In this document: one piece after another, positions 47,844-55,869 of the stretch
Layout of the letters: each line of letters begins with the position of its first letter
Numbering within the stretch: the stretch's first letter is position 1
NCBI GenBank assembly: GCA_964235605.1
Contig: CAXSCR010000014.1
Location: forward strand, 14,356 to 78,355
Length of the DNA stretch: 64,000 bases
Reading direction: 5' to 3'
Origin: DATCRE01 sp964235605
GTDB taxonomy: Bacteria > Bacteroidota > Bacteroidia > Cytophagales > Cyclobacteriaceae
Notes under the pieces: generated by a model
Told to the model about the DNA's origin: nothing
Database searches by the model: none
Seen by the model: the letters and a program-made list of their open reading frames with translations, nothing else
Translations under genes and position numbers: made by a program

Positions 47844-48223
47844 TTTACGCGCTCCTCCTCAGCTTTTTTTACAGGTTTCCTGTTCTCTTTGTTTTTAAAT
47901 TCGCCCTTGCGTCTGCGTTCGTTGTAAACAACTGCATGTTTGTCTAACACGGTTGTTAGGAAGCGCATAATAGATTCGTCACGTCTGAACTCGGTTTCGA
48001 GTGTATCAATAACTTCTGGAGCTGCCGTAAATTCAAGAAGGTTGTAGAAGCCAGTAGACTTTTTGTTGATGGGATAAGCCATCTTCTTTAAGCCCCATTG
48101 CTCAACGTTAATAACGTCAGCATTGGCTTTTTTCAACACTTTCACAAACTTATCGACAGTATCCTTCATCTGATCTTCAGACAAAACGGGATTCAAAATG
48201 AATACTGTCTCGTAATTTTTCAT
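47840..48223 (-). CDS. rpsF: 30S ribosomal protein bS6
   Basis: 127 residues from ATG at 48223 (MKNYETVFILNPVLSEDQ); the longer open frame upstream has no homology and is not used. Ferredoxin-like S6 fold with WGLKKMAYPINKKSTGFY, and a charged C-terminal tail typical of Bacteroidota. First gene of the operon; coupled to rpsR. Confidence 0.96.
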   Translation of the reverse strand: MKNYETVFILNPVLSEDQMKDTVDKFVKVLKKANADVINVEQWGLKKMAYPINKKSTGFYNLLEFTAAPEVIDTLETEFRRDESIMRFLTTVLDKHAVVYNERRRKGEFKNKENRKPVKKAEEERVK

Positions 48224-48328
48224 GTGTCTTAGTTTTGAGCCTGCAAAGGTAAGTAAATTGGCTTGATTTGAAAACGCACGATAAAAAAATCCATTTTTTA
48301 ACTGCGTTTTTAGCACCTAACTAAAAAG

Positions 48329-48359
48329 AAAAACCTCTAACGCGATGTTTAGAGGTTTT
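48329..48359 (-). terminator. Terminator after the coiled-coil protein gene
   Basis: Read leftward, AAAACCTCTAA pairs with TTAGAGGTTTT and is followed by TTCTTTTTAG. A second small stem (gggctttt/aaaagcc) precedes it. Confidence 0.8.
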
Positions 48360-48376
48360 AAGGGCTTTTAAAAAGC

Positions 48377-49297
48377 CTATTTTACTGTGAACTGACCGCT
48401 ACCCATTTTATAATCGTCAGTATAAATTTCTAGTGTATAAGTTCCTGAGGCGTAGTCAGAACCCTTTTCATACAAAAATGTAAGTTTTTGTTTTGTATTA
48501 TCAAAAAGTATCTCTTGCGCGGCGGTGTAGAATTCTTCTTTTGAGTTGTACATAAATGTTCCGGAGCCCCGTGCTACATCAAATAAAACTTGTCCATTTT
48601 CATCAATAATACGGATGAGAATTTTTTTGCCCTCTATCGGCGCTACGCTATTCTCTGCAATATTAAAATCTACTTTAAGTTTGCTAAGCTGTTTATTTTT
48701 GAAAGGTGAATCACGCTCTTTGCCGCGTTCATTAACCGCTACAATGACAATGTTTTCCACCTTTAACTGCGATGCGATAGCAACTTTTGTCGCTAATTCC
48801 TGTTTGGTTTGTGACAGCAGACTAATTGAATCTCCTAATTGGTTCTTTTCAGTTTTTAAGGATTTGTTTTCAGTTAGCAACTCTTTATTGACAGATTTTA
48901 ATTTTTCAATTTCTTCGTCCTTTGTCTTAAGGAGCAGTTCATAGCCTTCTACCTTGTCTTTTAAATCTTTTATTACCTTCCCGTTTGCACGATTTTTACG
49001 CTTCAGCTCGGCTTCAATTTCACTTTTTGCTTTTTCGAGGTCAGAGACATCACCACCAAGTTTTTGGACTTCAGCAATTTTTTGCTCTAGCTCATATTTG
49101 ATTTCAGTCATGCGTTGATGGGTACTGGCAAGCTCTTGTTCAGTGGATGCGATTTTTTCATCCTTCGCTTTCTTTTCATTAGAGTCAAGGTAGAGCTTAA
49201 CACCTTGAATGATTATGATGATAATCAGTAAAGCAATTATGATAATGCTTTTGTTATTGTTCTTTGGGGCGGGTGCAGTGTTTGTATTTTCGTTCAT
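48377..49297 (-). CDS. Membrane-anchored long coiled-coil protein
   Basis: 306 residues from ATG at 49297 (MNENTN). One transmembrane helix (about 19-37) is followed by a heptad-rich coiled coil from about 40 to 180 (EKKAKDEKIASTEQELAS, ... LQSVNKELLTENKSL) and a C-terminal beta-rich domain of about 120 residues (VPIEGKKILIRIIDENGQVL, ... GTYTLEIYTDDYKMGSGQF). The family is common in Bacteroidota and has no assigned function; the layout suggests an envelope-spanning spacer or scaffold. A longer start six codons upstream is possible. Confidence 0.75.
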   Translation of the reverse strand: MNENTNTAPAPKNNNKSIIIIALLIIIIIIQGVKLYLDSNEKKAKDEKIASTEQELASTHQRMTEIKYELEQKIAEVQKLGGDVSDLEKAKSEIEAELKRKNRANGKVIKDLKDKVEGYELLLKTKDEEIEKLKSVNKELLTENKSLKTEKNQLGDSISLLSQTKQELATKVAIASQLKVENIVIVAVNERGKERDSPFKNKQLSKLKVDFNIAENSVAPIEGKKILIRIIDENGQVLFDVARGSGTFMYNSKEEFYTAAQEILFDNTKQKLTFLYEKGSDYASGTYTLEIYTDDYKMGSGQFTVK

Positions 49298-49338
49298 ATC
49301 TTTAGAGATGTGCAAATTTAATGGTTATTGTATTGTAA

Positions 49339-50124
49339 TCAATTATTAAACTGTAATACAACGTTTTGTTTGTTCAACGAAGGATCAAAGAATAAGATAC
49401 CACAGCGATATAAGTCTGCGCTACCATAAACCAACGGGTGTTCTTGTATTTCTTTCCATGCTTGCTCCATTTCTTTTGAATAATGAATATCATCTAAAAT
49501 CATAATACTCCGATGGTGTGTTTTTGGAAGTATCAACTCAAAGTATTGCTTGGTAGGTTGGTAACGGTGATTGGCATCTAAAAAAGCGACATCAATTTTT
49601 TCGCTAGTTTGAAGGAAGTTAGGTAACGAATGATCGAGATTACCTTCTATAAGTCTGACGTTAGTGACTTTTGCCAATTCAAATGTATTACGAGCTATTC
49701 TTGCAATTGGTGCTGAACCTTCAAATGTAGTTAACTGCACACCGTCATTACTTGACATGTAAAGACTATTAATTCCTAATGAAGTACCGAGTTCTATAAC
49801 ACTTTTAGCTTTGTAATGTTTTACAATACGATTATAAAGCATGCTGTATTTAGAACTTGACAAGCTTGTCTTAGCTATATGCTTAATTTTTCTTGTCGAT
49901 GAGTTTGAGTGGCGTGATCCTGAACCCAAATCTGGGTAAGTAACATCTCGTTCATCATGCGTTAGTTTATTCCTTATGGCCTCGAAATGTATAAAGTCAG
50001 ATTGATTTTTATGCTTTACCACATTGATGTAGAAATCAAAAAGGAATGGCGAATGCAAAGAGTGTCCATCTACAGCCTCAAGCCAGTAGGTTAAAAAAGT
50101 CTTAATCTGAAATAGCGTGGGCAA
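49339..50124 (-). CDS. Class I SAM-dependent methyltransferase
   Basis: 261 residues. The SAM-binding motif VIELGTSLGINSLYMSS near 92 and the acidic strand DVAFLDANHRYQPTKQYFEL resemble small-molecule O-methyltransferases; MILDDIHYSKEMEQAW follows. The substrate cannot be inferred. It lies directly before the coiled-coil gene in the same direction with 23 bases between them. Confidence 0.82.
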   Translation of the reverse strand: MPTLFQIKTFLTYWLEAVDGHSLHSPFLFDFYINVVKHKNQSDFIHFEAIRNKLTHDERDVTYPDLGSGSRHSNSSTRKIKHIAKTSLSSSKYSMLYNRIVKHYKAKSVIELGTSLGINSLYMSSNDGVQLTTFEGSAPIARIARNTFELAKVTNVRLIEGNLDHSLPNFLQTSEKIDVAFLDANHRYQPTKQYFELILPKTHHRSIMILDDIHYSKEMEQAWKEIQEHPLVYGSADLYRCGILFFDPSLNKQNVVLQFNN

Positions 50125-50192
50125 TGAATTTTTCTATTGAATGTTGAGCTACATTAAAGCCAATGTTCGTATGAACAGACTTACAGAATGAA

Positions 50193-50579
50193 TCAATTAA
50201 GACGCAATGGTGCAATCATCATAAATTCAGGAATTGCTATGTGCATTTTATTGCCATCAACAATTCGTTCGATTTGATAATTTCCCATCATTTTACCGAT
50301 GCCTGATTTTAAGTTACAACCTGAAACATATTGATGAGTTTGTCCTGGTTCTAATACAGGCTGTTGACCTACTACACCTTCTCCTTCTACTTCACGGGGG
50401 GTAAAGCCCGCATCAAAAATATGCCAGTGCCTGCGTAAGACTTGGATTGTATATTCGCTTCTGTTTTCTATAGTTATACGATAGGTAAAAACATAATGGT
50501 ATTGACTGGGACTAGAATACGCCGGCTGGTATTCAGTCTCAACGCTCACTTTTATCCCCTGGGTTATTTCCGTTACCAT
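50193..50579 (-). CDS. apaG: ApaG-type fibronectin-like protein
   Basis: 128 residues. The DUF525/ApaG signature is intact: YVFTYRITIENRS, VLRRHWHIFDA, GVVGQQPVLEPGQTHQYVSGC and GKMMGNYQ. The fold is an FnIII-like sandwich; E. coli ApaG is linked to Co2+ resistance and protein interactions, but the molecular role is unknown. Divergent from ung. Confidence 0.93.
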   Translation of the reverse strand: MVTEITQGIKVSVETEYQPAYSSPSQYHYVFTYRITIENRSEYTIQVLRRHWHIFDAGFTPREVEGEGVVGQQPVLEPGQTHQYVSGCNLKSGIGKMMGNYQIERIVDGNKMHIAIPEFMMIAPLRLN

Positions 50580-50756
50580 ACTTCCAAAAATATTAATTTT
50601 TTGGTATTTGATGCTAGTTTACAGCATTAGTTTGTTAAGGTACTGTAAATCAGCAGTTTTATTTCCAATGAGCATGTTTTAGCGTTTAGTATTCAGTATT
50701 GTTTGATAAATGGAAGCACAAAAATTACTTTCACGCCATAGTAGAACATCACATAC

Positions 50757-51419
50757 ATGAATATAAAAATAGCACCTACCTGGAAAGGTCATTTGATAGA
50801 TGAGTTTAATAAACCCTACTTCACAACATTAATAGATTTTGTCAAGTCCGAGTATAAAACACATACAGTTTATCCACCTGGTAAAGAGATTTTTCGTGCA
50901 TTCGACTGCTGTGATTTTGATGACGTTAAAGTTGTTATCATCGGGCAAGATCCTTACCATGGGCCTGGACAAGCAAATGGTCTTTGTTTTTCCGTACATG
51001 ATGGTTTACGGATGCCGCCCTCTCTTCTTAATATCTTTAAAGAGATTCATCAAGATCTTGATAAACCCGTTCCAAAATCAGGTGATTTAGAAAGGTGGTG
51101 CCACCAAGGTGTATTATTACTTAATGCTACGCTTACTGTTCGCGCTTCAGAGGCGGGCTCTCATCAAAATAAAGGGTGGGAGATATTTACAGATGCTGTT
51201 ATCAAACAAATTTCAAACACCAAAAACAATGTAGTCTTCTTATTATGGGGTGCGTATGCGCAAAAAAAAGGAGAAATAATTGACCGGAAAAAACATTTGG
51301 TTCTCATGTCTGCACACCCTTCACCTTTTTCAGCTGATAGAGGTTTCTTTGGATCTAAACATTTTAGCAAGACCAATGCTTACTTGAAAAGTAAAGGGCT
51401 TAAAGAAATAGAGTGGTAA
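50757..51419 (+). CDS. ung: Uracil-DNA glycosylase
   Basis: 220 residues of family 1. The water-activating motif GQDPYHGPGQANGLCFSV, the NATLTVR strand and the C-terminal HPSPFSADRGFFG loop are complete. It removes uracil from DNA in base-excision repair. Monocistronic, converging on lepB with a shared terminator between them. Confidence 0.97.
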   Translation: MNIKIAPTWKGHLIDEFNKPYFTTLIDFVKSEYKTHTVYPPGKEIFRAFDCCDFDDVKVVIIGQDPYHGPGQANGLCFSVHDGLRMPPSLLNIFKEIHQDLDKPVPKSGDLERWCHQGVLLLNATLTVRASEAGSHQNKGWEIFTDAVIKQISNTKNNVVFLLWGAYAQKKGEIIDRKKHLVLMSAHPSPFSADRGFFGSKHFSKTNAYLKSKGLKEIEW

Positions 51420-51428
51420 GTAGCATTT

Positions 51429-51467
51429 TCAATACATTGTCTTGGCCTGAGTAAGACAATGTATTGA
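51429..51467. terminator. Bidirectional terminator between ung and lepB
   Basis: A perfect 15-bp stem (TCAATACATTGTCTT / AAGACAATGTATTGA) with a nine-base loop lies between two convergent genes. Confidence 0.85.
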
Positions 51468-51475
51468 GTACTAAT

Positions 51476-52639
51476 TTATTTAATCAACTTAAAGAATCTG
51501 CTCCATCTAATTTTATTAACCCCATTAGCGCCTCTATCAATTGAAAGCCAGATAAAGAAGGCCTTTCCAACAATATGATCTTCTGGCACAAAACCCCAGA
51601 AGCGTGAGTCTAAAGAATTGTGACGGTTATCACCCATCATGAAATAATAATTCTGTTTAAAAGTGTATTGCTTCACTTCTTTACCATCGATAAAGATTTT
51701 GTTGCCTTCAATTTTAACATCCTTATTGTGGTCATATTGCTTAATAACATTTCCATAAAGCGCAATGGTTGAATCATTTAATTCAATGGTTGCACCTTCT
51801 TTAGGAATCCATACTGGGCCAAAGTTATCAGTTGCCCAACGGAAATATTGTTTTGGTTTGTATTCGCCTTGCCAGCCATAATACCCTGAATAAGGAAACA
51901 CGCCCTCTTGATCGTTCCGATTTTCCTGCTCTACAGAAATTATGTAAGGTGATTGTTTAATTTCTTCCGCCAATGCATTTGTTAGGAACATGATATACTC
52001 AACAGAGCCATCTGCTGGTCTTCCTATGATGCTGTAATCTTCAACACCGAGACCAAATTTTACAAGGTTTCTATCGTTGATGGGCCCTTTCGCTTTTACG
52101 GTGTAACTATACTCCATATCTGGCGGGTTGGTTATGGGATTGCCATTTGCAATCACCTGCTTATCTTTTATAACCAGTATATCACCCGGAACGCCAACAC
52201 ATCGTTTAATGTAATTTGTTTTTAAGTCAACCGGATAATTTATTCCTTCATTTAGACCTGCTGGGGGAACATTGAATACAACAACGTCTTCGCGTTTTAC
52301 TTCGCTAAAACCTGGCAAACGATATTGAGGAAGTTTAATCCATTCTAGATACGATGGAATATTTGTAAACCAGATTTTTTGATGTGTAAGTGGTACCTGA
52401 AGTGGGGTAGTGGTAGTACGAGCGCCATAGTGAAATTTGCTTACAAAAAGGAAGTCACCAACTAATAAGGAATTTTCCATGGAGGGTGTAGGAATTGTGT
52501 AGGCTTCCATAATTAGCCACCGTATCAAGGTAGCCGCTACAACAGCGAATAGAATGGCATCGGCCCACTCACGAGATTTTGATTTAGGAGCAGTTTCTTT
52601 TCGCGCTTTTTCTTTTTTATTCCAAAATTGCCAATTCAT
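51476..52639 (-). CDS. lepB: Signal peptidase I
   Basis: 387 residues. Membrane anchor near 30-48, catalytic Ser in YTIPTPSMENSLLVGDFLFVSK and catalytic Lys in YIKRCVGVPGD, then a Bacteroidota-type insertion of about 130 residues and the final GDNRHNSLDSRFWGFVPEDHIVGKA. It removes signal peptides from exported proteins, probably including the many predicted in the window. It is the last gene of the group parA-parB-DUF5683-dapB-lepB. Confidence 0.96.
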   Translation of the reverse strand: MNWQFWNKKEKARKETAPKSKSREWADAILFAVVAATLIRWLIMEAYTIPTPSMENSLLVGDFLFVSKFHYGARTTTTPLQVPLTHQKIWFTNIPSYLEWIKLPQYRLPGFSEVKREDVVVFNVPPAGLNEGINYPVDLKTNYIKRCVGVPGDILVIKDKQVIANGNPITNPPDMEYSYTVKAKGPINDRNLVKFGLGVEDYSIIGRPADGSVEYIMFLTNALAEEIKQSPYIISVEQENRNDQEGVFPYSGYYGWQGEYKPKQYFRWATDNFGPVWIPKEGATIELNDSTIALYGNVIKQYDHNKDVKIEGNKIFIDGKEVKQYTFKQNYYFMMGDNRHNSLDSRFWGFVPEDHIVGKAFFIWLSIDRGANGVNKIRWSRFFKLIK

Positions 52640-52706
52640 AGCTGTGTATTTCTTTTAAATAAAGTTATTTTTTTAGACTCTAAGGTGATTAGTCGAGGGT
52701 TTAAGG

Positions 52707-53414
52707 TTAAAATTTCAAAAAGTCGTTCATATTTAATACGCCTTTTTTATTCTTAATCCATTCTGCAACTAAAACCGCTCCGGTAGCAAAACCTTCTCTC
52801 GAGTATGCCGTATGCTTAATGTCGATTTCGTCAATAGGAGATGCGTATTTAACTACATGTGTACCAGGAACCGCATCTACGCGAAACGATTTTATGGCCA
52901 GTTGTTCTGACTTTTCAGGATCCCCATTTATCCATGCCTTCTTACGATCGATATATTTTAGTGCGCCTTCAGCTAATGTGATGGCGGTACCGCTTGGGGC
53001 GTCTTTCTTTTCGGTATGATGAATCTCATCCATTGTGATTTCATATTCTGCAAAGTTGTTCATCACTTTCGCCAGGAATTCATTCACTTTAAAAAAGATG
53101 TTTACGCCCAGACTATAGTTTGAAGCATAGAAAAATGCACTATTTACTTGTTGGCAATATTTTTCGATTTCAGGTTTTTTCTCTAACCAACCAGTTGTAC
53201 CACACACCACCGGTATGCCTCGCGTTAGGCACTGTTTTATATTTTCATAAGCTGCTTCGGGGCGAGAAAACTCAATAGCAACATCTGCTTCGGCAGTTTC
53301 TAGTTCATGGTGGTTATCAAGATCTATACGGCCTGCAATGGTGTGACCTCTCTGAACTGCTATGCGTTCAATGATTTTCCCCATTTTGCCATATCCAACT
53401 AAAAGTATTCTCAT
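52707..53414 (-). CDS. dapB: 4-hydroxy-tetrahydrodipicolinate reductase
   Basis: 235 residues. Nucleotide motif ILLVGYGKMGKIIERIA at the N-terminus, CGTTGW, and the catalytic EIHHTEKKDAPSGTAI segment. The short Bacteroidota form. It acts in lysine and diaminopimelate synthesis. Sits between DUF5683 and lepB. Confidence 0.95.
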   Translation of the reverse strand: MRILLVGYGKMGKIIERIAVQRGHTIAGRIDLDNHHELETAEADVAIEFSRPEAAYENIKQCLTRGIPVVCGTTGWLEKKPEIEKYCQQVNSAFFYASNYSLGVNIFFKVNEFLAKVMNNFAEYEITMDEIHHTEKKDAPSGTAITLAEGALKYIDRKKAWINGDPEKSEQLAIKSFRVDAVPGTHVVKYASPIDEIDIKHTAYSREGFATGAVLVAEWIKNKKGVLNMNDFLKF

Positions 53415-53463
53415 ATCAGGGCATTGTTATTAATCTTAATTCAAGTAAGTTGTACACAAAGAA

Positions 53464-54060
53464 CTAAAACTTCAAGTAAATAGAAAAACCACCTTGTCTT
53501 CCCAGAACTTGATCATTGTCTATCATGGGTTCTATGCTCACTTGTAGGTTTGGATTTAGATCAAATTCTTTGAGATGGGCATCGACGTGTGCATCGATAA
53601 TCTGTAACAGATAAACGCCTCCCATAATAATGATCATAAAATCTCTTTGGCGTCGGTAACTATTTACTATAGACCTTAACGTTGCTTCATCAAAACCGCT
53701 CGGACTTCTGGTAGTTGTTCCATCTAAAACCGTGAATAGTTCTAACTTGTATTTGGTGTAGCCTTTTTGATAAAGATTTATAGCATAGCCTGTAATGGCC
53801 ATGCCGCCGTACACAAGAGGTACCTTCCAATATTTCTTTGTATAGATCTGACCAAGCCCTGGGAGGATAGCAGCATAGAGTAATGCTTTACGTGGGTCAT
53901 AGCGTGTTGCGTACGACTTCAACAAAACTGTATCTCTATGTTCTTGTATGAGTGGAGTGCTATCTTTAGCTACATGAATTGAATCTTCACCTGTAGCGTT
54001 TTGACCCTGCAAGTTGATGCTGAAAAATAAAACAAAAATGAATATTAGAAATCTGATCAT
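53464..54060 (-). CDS. DUF5683 membrane protein
   Basis: 198 residues: signal peptide (about 1-19), then PRKALLYAAILPGLGQIYTKKYWKVPLVYGGMAI, the defining DUF5683 segment, with a second helix near 140. The family is specific to Bacteroidota and is almost always encoded beside parB. Function is unknown; association with division or envelope biogenesis is only suggested by the neighbourhood. Overlaps parB by four bases. Confidence 0.85.
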   Translation of the reverse strand: MIRFLIFIFVLFFSINLQGQNATGEDSIHVAKDSTPLIQEHRDTVLLKSYATRYDPRKALLYAAILPGLGQIYTKKYWKVPLVYGGMAITGYAINLYQKGYTKYKLELFTVLDGTTTRSPSGFDEATLRSIVNSYRRQRDFMIIIMGGVYLLQIIDAHVDAHLKEFDLNPNLQVSIEPMIDNDQVLGRQGGFSIYLKF

Positions 54061-54977
54061 TGTATTCTAAAGATGTCGAGAATTCTATTCAAGTCTTCTA
54101 CAGACAAGAAAGGAATTTTAATCTCACCTTTTTTTCCATCACTCTTTACAACAACACGAGTGCCAAAGTGCGAGGATAGTTTTGTTTGAATCTGTGTTAC
54201 CTCTCGGTCTGCCTGATTTACAGGTTGCGAAGAGGTTTGAGTTGTAGATTGTGTCTTCGCTGATATTTCTCGTACCAACTCTTCTACCTTTCTAACAGAC
54301 AGATCTTCAGCAATGGTTTTTTTGAAAATATATAACTGCTCATCAAAGTTCTCTACATTAATAATTGCTCTAGCATGACCCATGCTAAGCCGATTATCGC
54401 GCACTGCTATTTGAATATCTGGTGGCAGTTTTAACAGACGGAGGTAGTTAGTAACCGTAGCTCTGTTTTTACCTACTCGTTCACCAAGCTCTTCTTGCTT
54501 TAAATGGCATTCAGTTATAAGTCGTTGATAGCTTAAAGAAATTTCTATAGCATTTAAATTTTCACGCTGAATATTTTCTATCAATGCCATCTCTAACATC
54601 TGCTGATCATCTGCAGATCTTATATAAGCTGGAATTGACGTTAATCCCGCCAATTTAGATGCTTGAAAACGTCTTTCACCTGAAATTAGCTGATATTGAT
54701 TCTCTGCTAATCTGCGTACTGTAATAGGTTGAATGATGCCATGAACTTTAATAGATTCAGAAAGTTCTTTCAGTGCCTCCTGATCAAAGTGCGTACGGGG
54801 TTGAAAAGGATTTACTTCTATATCACCAATAGAAATCTCTTGAATGCCACTGGTTGGCGATTGCGTTGTAGAAACTCCCAGCGTATTCTCTGTAGGAAGA
54901 TCAGTTTCTAACCTGTCTTCAGTTATGTTATCGCTTAATAGGGCACTCAAGCCTCTACCTAATGCTTTCTTCTTCAT
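54057..54977 (-). CDS. parB: Chromosome partitioning protein ParB
   Basis: 306 residues. N-terminal KKKALGRGLSALL, ParB/Sulfiredoxin CTPase core with PFQPRTHFD and SGERRFQASKLA, the central HTH (EELGERVGKNRATVTNYLRLL) and a dimerisation C-terminus. It binds parS and clamps DNA for segregation with ParA. Overlaps parA by four bases. Confidence 0.96.
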   Translation of the reverse strand: MKKKALGRGLSALLSDNITEDRLETDLPTENTLGVSTTQSPTSGIQEISIGDIEVNPFQPRTHFDQEALKELSESIKVHGIIQPITVRRLAENQYQLISGERRFQASKLAGLTSIPAYIRSADDQQMLEMALIENIQRENLNAIEISLSYQRLITECHLKQEELGERVGKNRATVTNYLRLLKLPPDIQIAVRDNRLSMGHARAIINVENFDEQLYIFKKTIAEDLSVRKVEELVREISAKTQSTTQTSSQPVNQADREVTQIQTKLSSHFGTRVVVKSDGKKGEIKIPFLSVEDLNRILDIFRIQ

Positions 54978-55747
54978 TTCGACATTCCGTTTTTGTCTAA
55001 GATCTCATGCGCCAAATTTAAATAGCTGATAGCACCTTTGCTGTCTGCATCGTGAACTATAACGGGCAAGCCGAAGCTAGGAGCCTCACTTAATTTTACA
55101 TTGCGTGGTATGATTGTTTTGAAAGTCATTTTTTGAAAATGTGTTCTCACTTCTTCAACAACTTGGTTACCCAAGCTAGTACGGGAGTCGTATAGTGTCA
55201 ATAAAATTCCTTCAATCTCGAGTTTAGGATTTAACCTTGTTTGAATTATTTTAATGGTATTCAATAATTTACCTAAACCTTCTAAAGCGAAGTACTCGCA
55301 TTGCACGGGAATAATTAAGGAGTCAGCTGCGGTTAATGCATTGATCGTAATTAAACCTAGTGAAGGTGAGCAGTCAATAATAATAAAGTCATAATCATTT
55401 TTGATTTTGGCTAACGCATCACGCATTTTCTCTTCTCTACGTTCTATGCTTACCATTTCCACTTCCGCACCAACAAGATCAATGTGGGAGGGAAGCACAT
55501 GCAAATATTTCAATTCATTTCGAACAACGGCATCACTTGGGTTTACACCATCTACCATACATTCATAAATACCCATACTAACTTCTTTCGGATTGATACC
55601 CAATCCGGAAGTTGAATTAGCCTGGGGGTCAGCATCAACCAATAATGTTTTACGTTCCAATACAGCGAGACTTGCGGCAAGGTTAATAGCAGAAGTAGTC
55701 TTACCTACTCCTCCTTTCTGGTTGGCTATCGCGATGATTTTTCCCAT
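54974..55747 (-). CDS. parA: Chromosome partitioning ATPase ParA
   Basis: 257 residues from ATG at 55747 (MGKIIAIANQKGG). Deviant Walker A KGGVGKTTS, Walker A' DADPQANSTSGLG and Walker B IIIDCSPSLG are intact, as in Soj-type ParA proteins. It forms the DNA-bound gradient for ParB-driven segregation. The next open upstream frame lies in the regulatory region with a DnaA box and is not used. Confidence 0.96.
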   Translation of the reverse strand: MGKIIAIANQKGGVGKTTSAINLAASLAVLERKTLLVDADPQANSTSGLGINPKEVSMGIYECMVDGVNPSDAVVRNELKYLHVLPSHIDLVGAEVEMVSIERREEKMRDALAKIKNDYDFIIIDCSPSLGLITINALTAADSLIIPVQCEYFALEGLGKLLNTIKIIQTRLNPKLEIEGILLTLYDSRTSLGNQVVEEVRTHFQKMTFKTIIPRNVKLSEAPSFGLPVIVHDADSKGAISYLNLAHEILDKNGMSK

Positions 55748-55812
55748 AGTTATTAAATAAGCCCCGTTCTGATTTTCCTCAGACACAGGGTCACAAATAT
55801 AGCCTAAAATAG

Positions 55813-55850
55813 GTTTGTTCGTGGAACATCGTGGAACGTGTTATCCACAA
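55813..55850. promoter_or_regulatory. DnaA box and GTGGAAC repeats upstream of parA
   Basis: TGTTCGTGGAACA (an inverted repeat TGTTC/GAACA), a second CGTGGAACGTG ten bases on, and TTATCCACA at 55841-55849, a consensus DnaA box, lie together between yidC and parA. They could be parS-like half sites, an origin-proximal cluster or an operator. Confidence 0.5.
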
Positions 55851-55869
55851 TCGGTACACATTCTATTGT

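Noticed and set aside
48224..48316. Longer N-terminus for rpsF
   Set aside because: The 31 extra residues are not found in bS6; MKNYETVFIL is the canonical start.
55748..55786. Longer ParA start (MSEENQNG)
   Set aside because: The extension precedes the conserved MGKIIAIANQKGG start and is not typical for the family.
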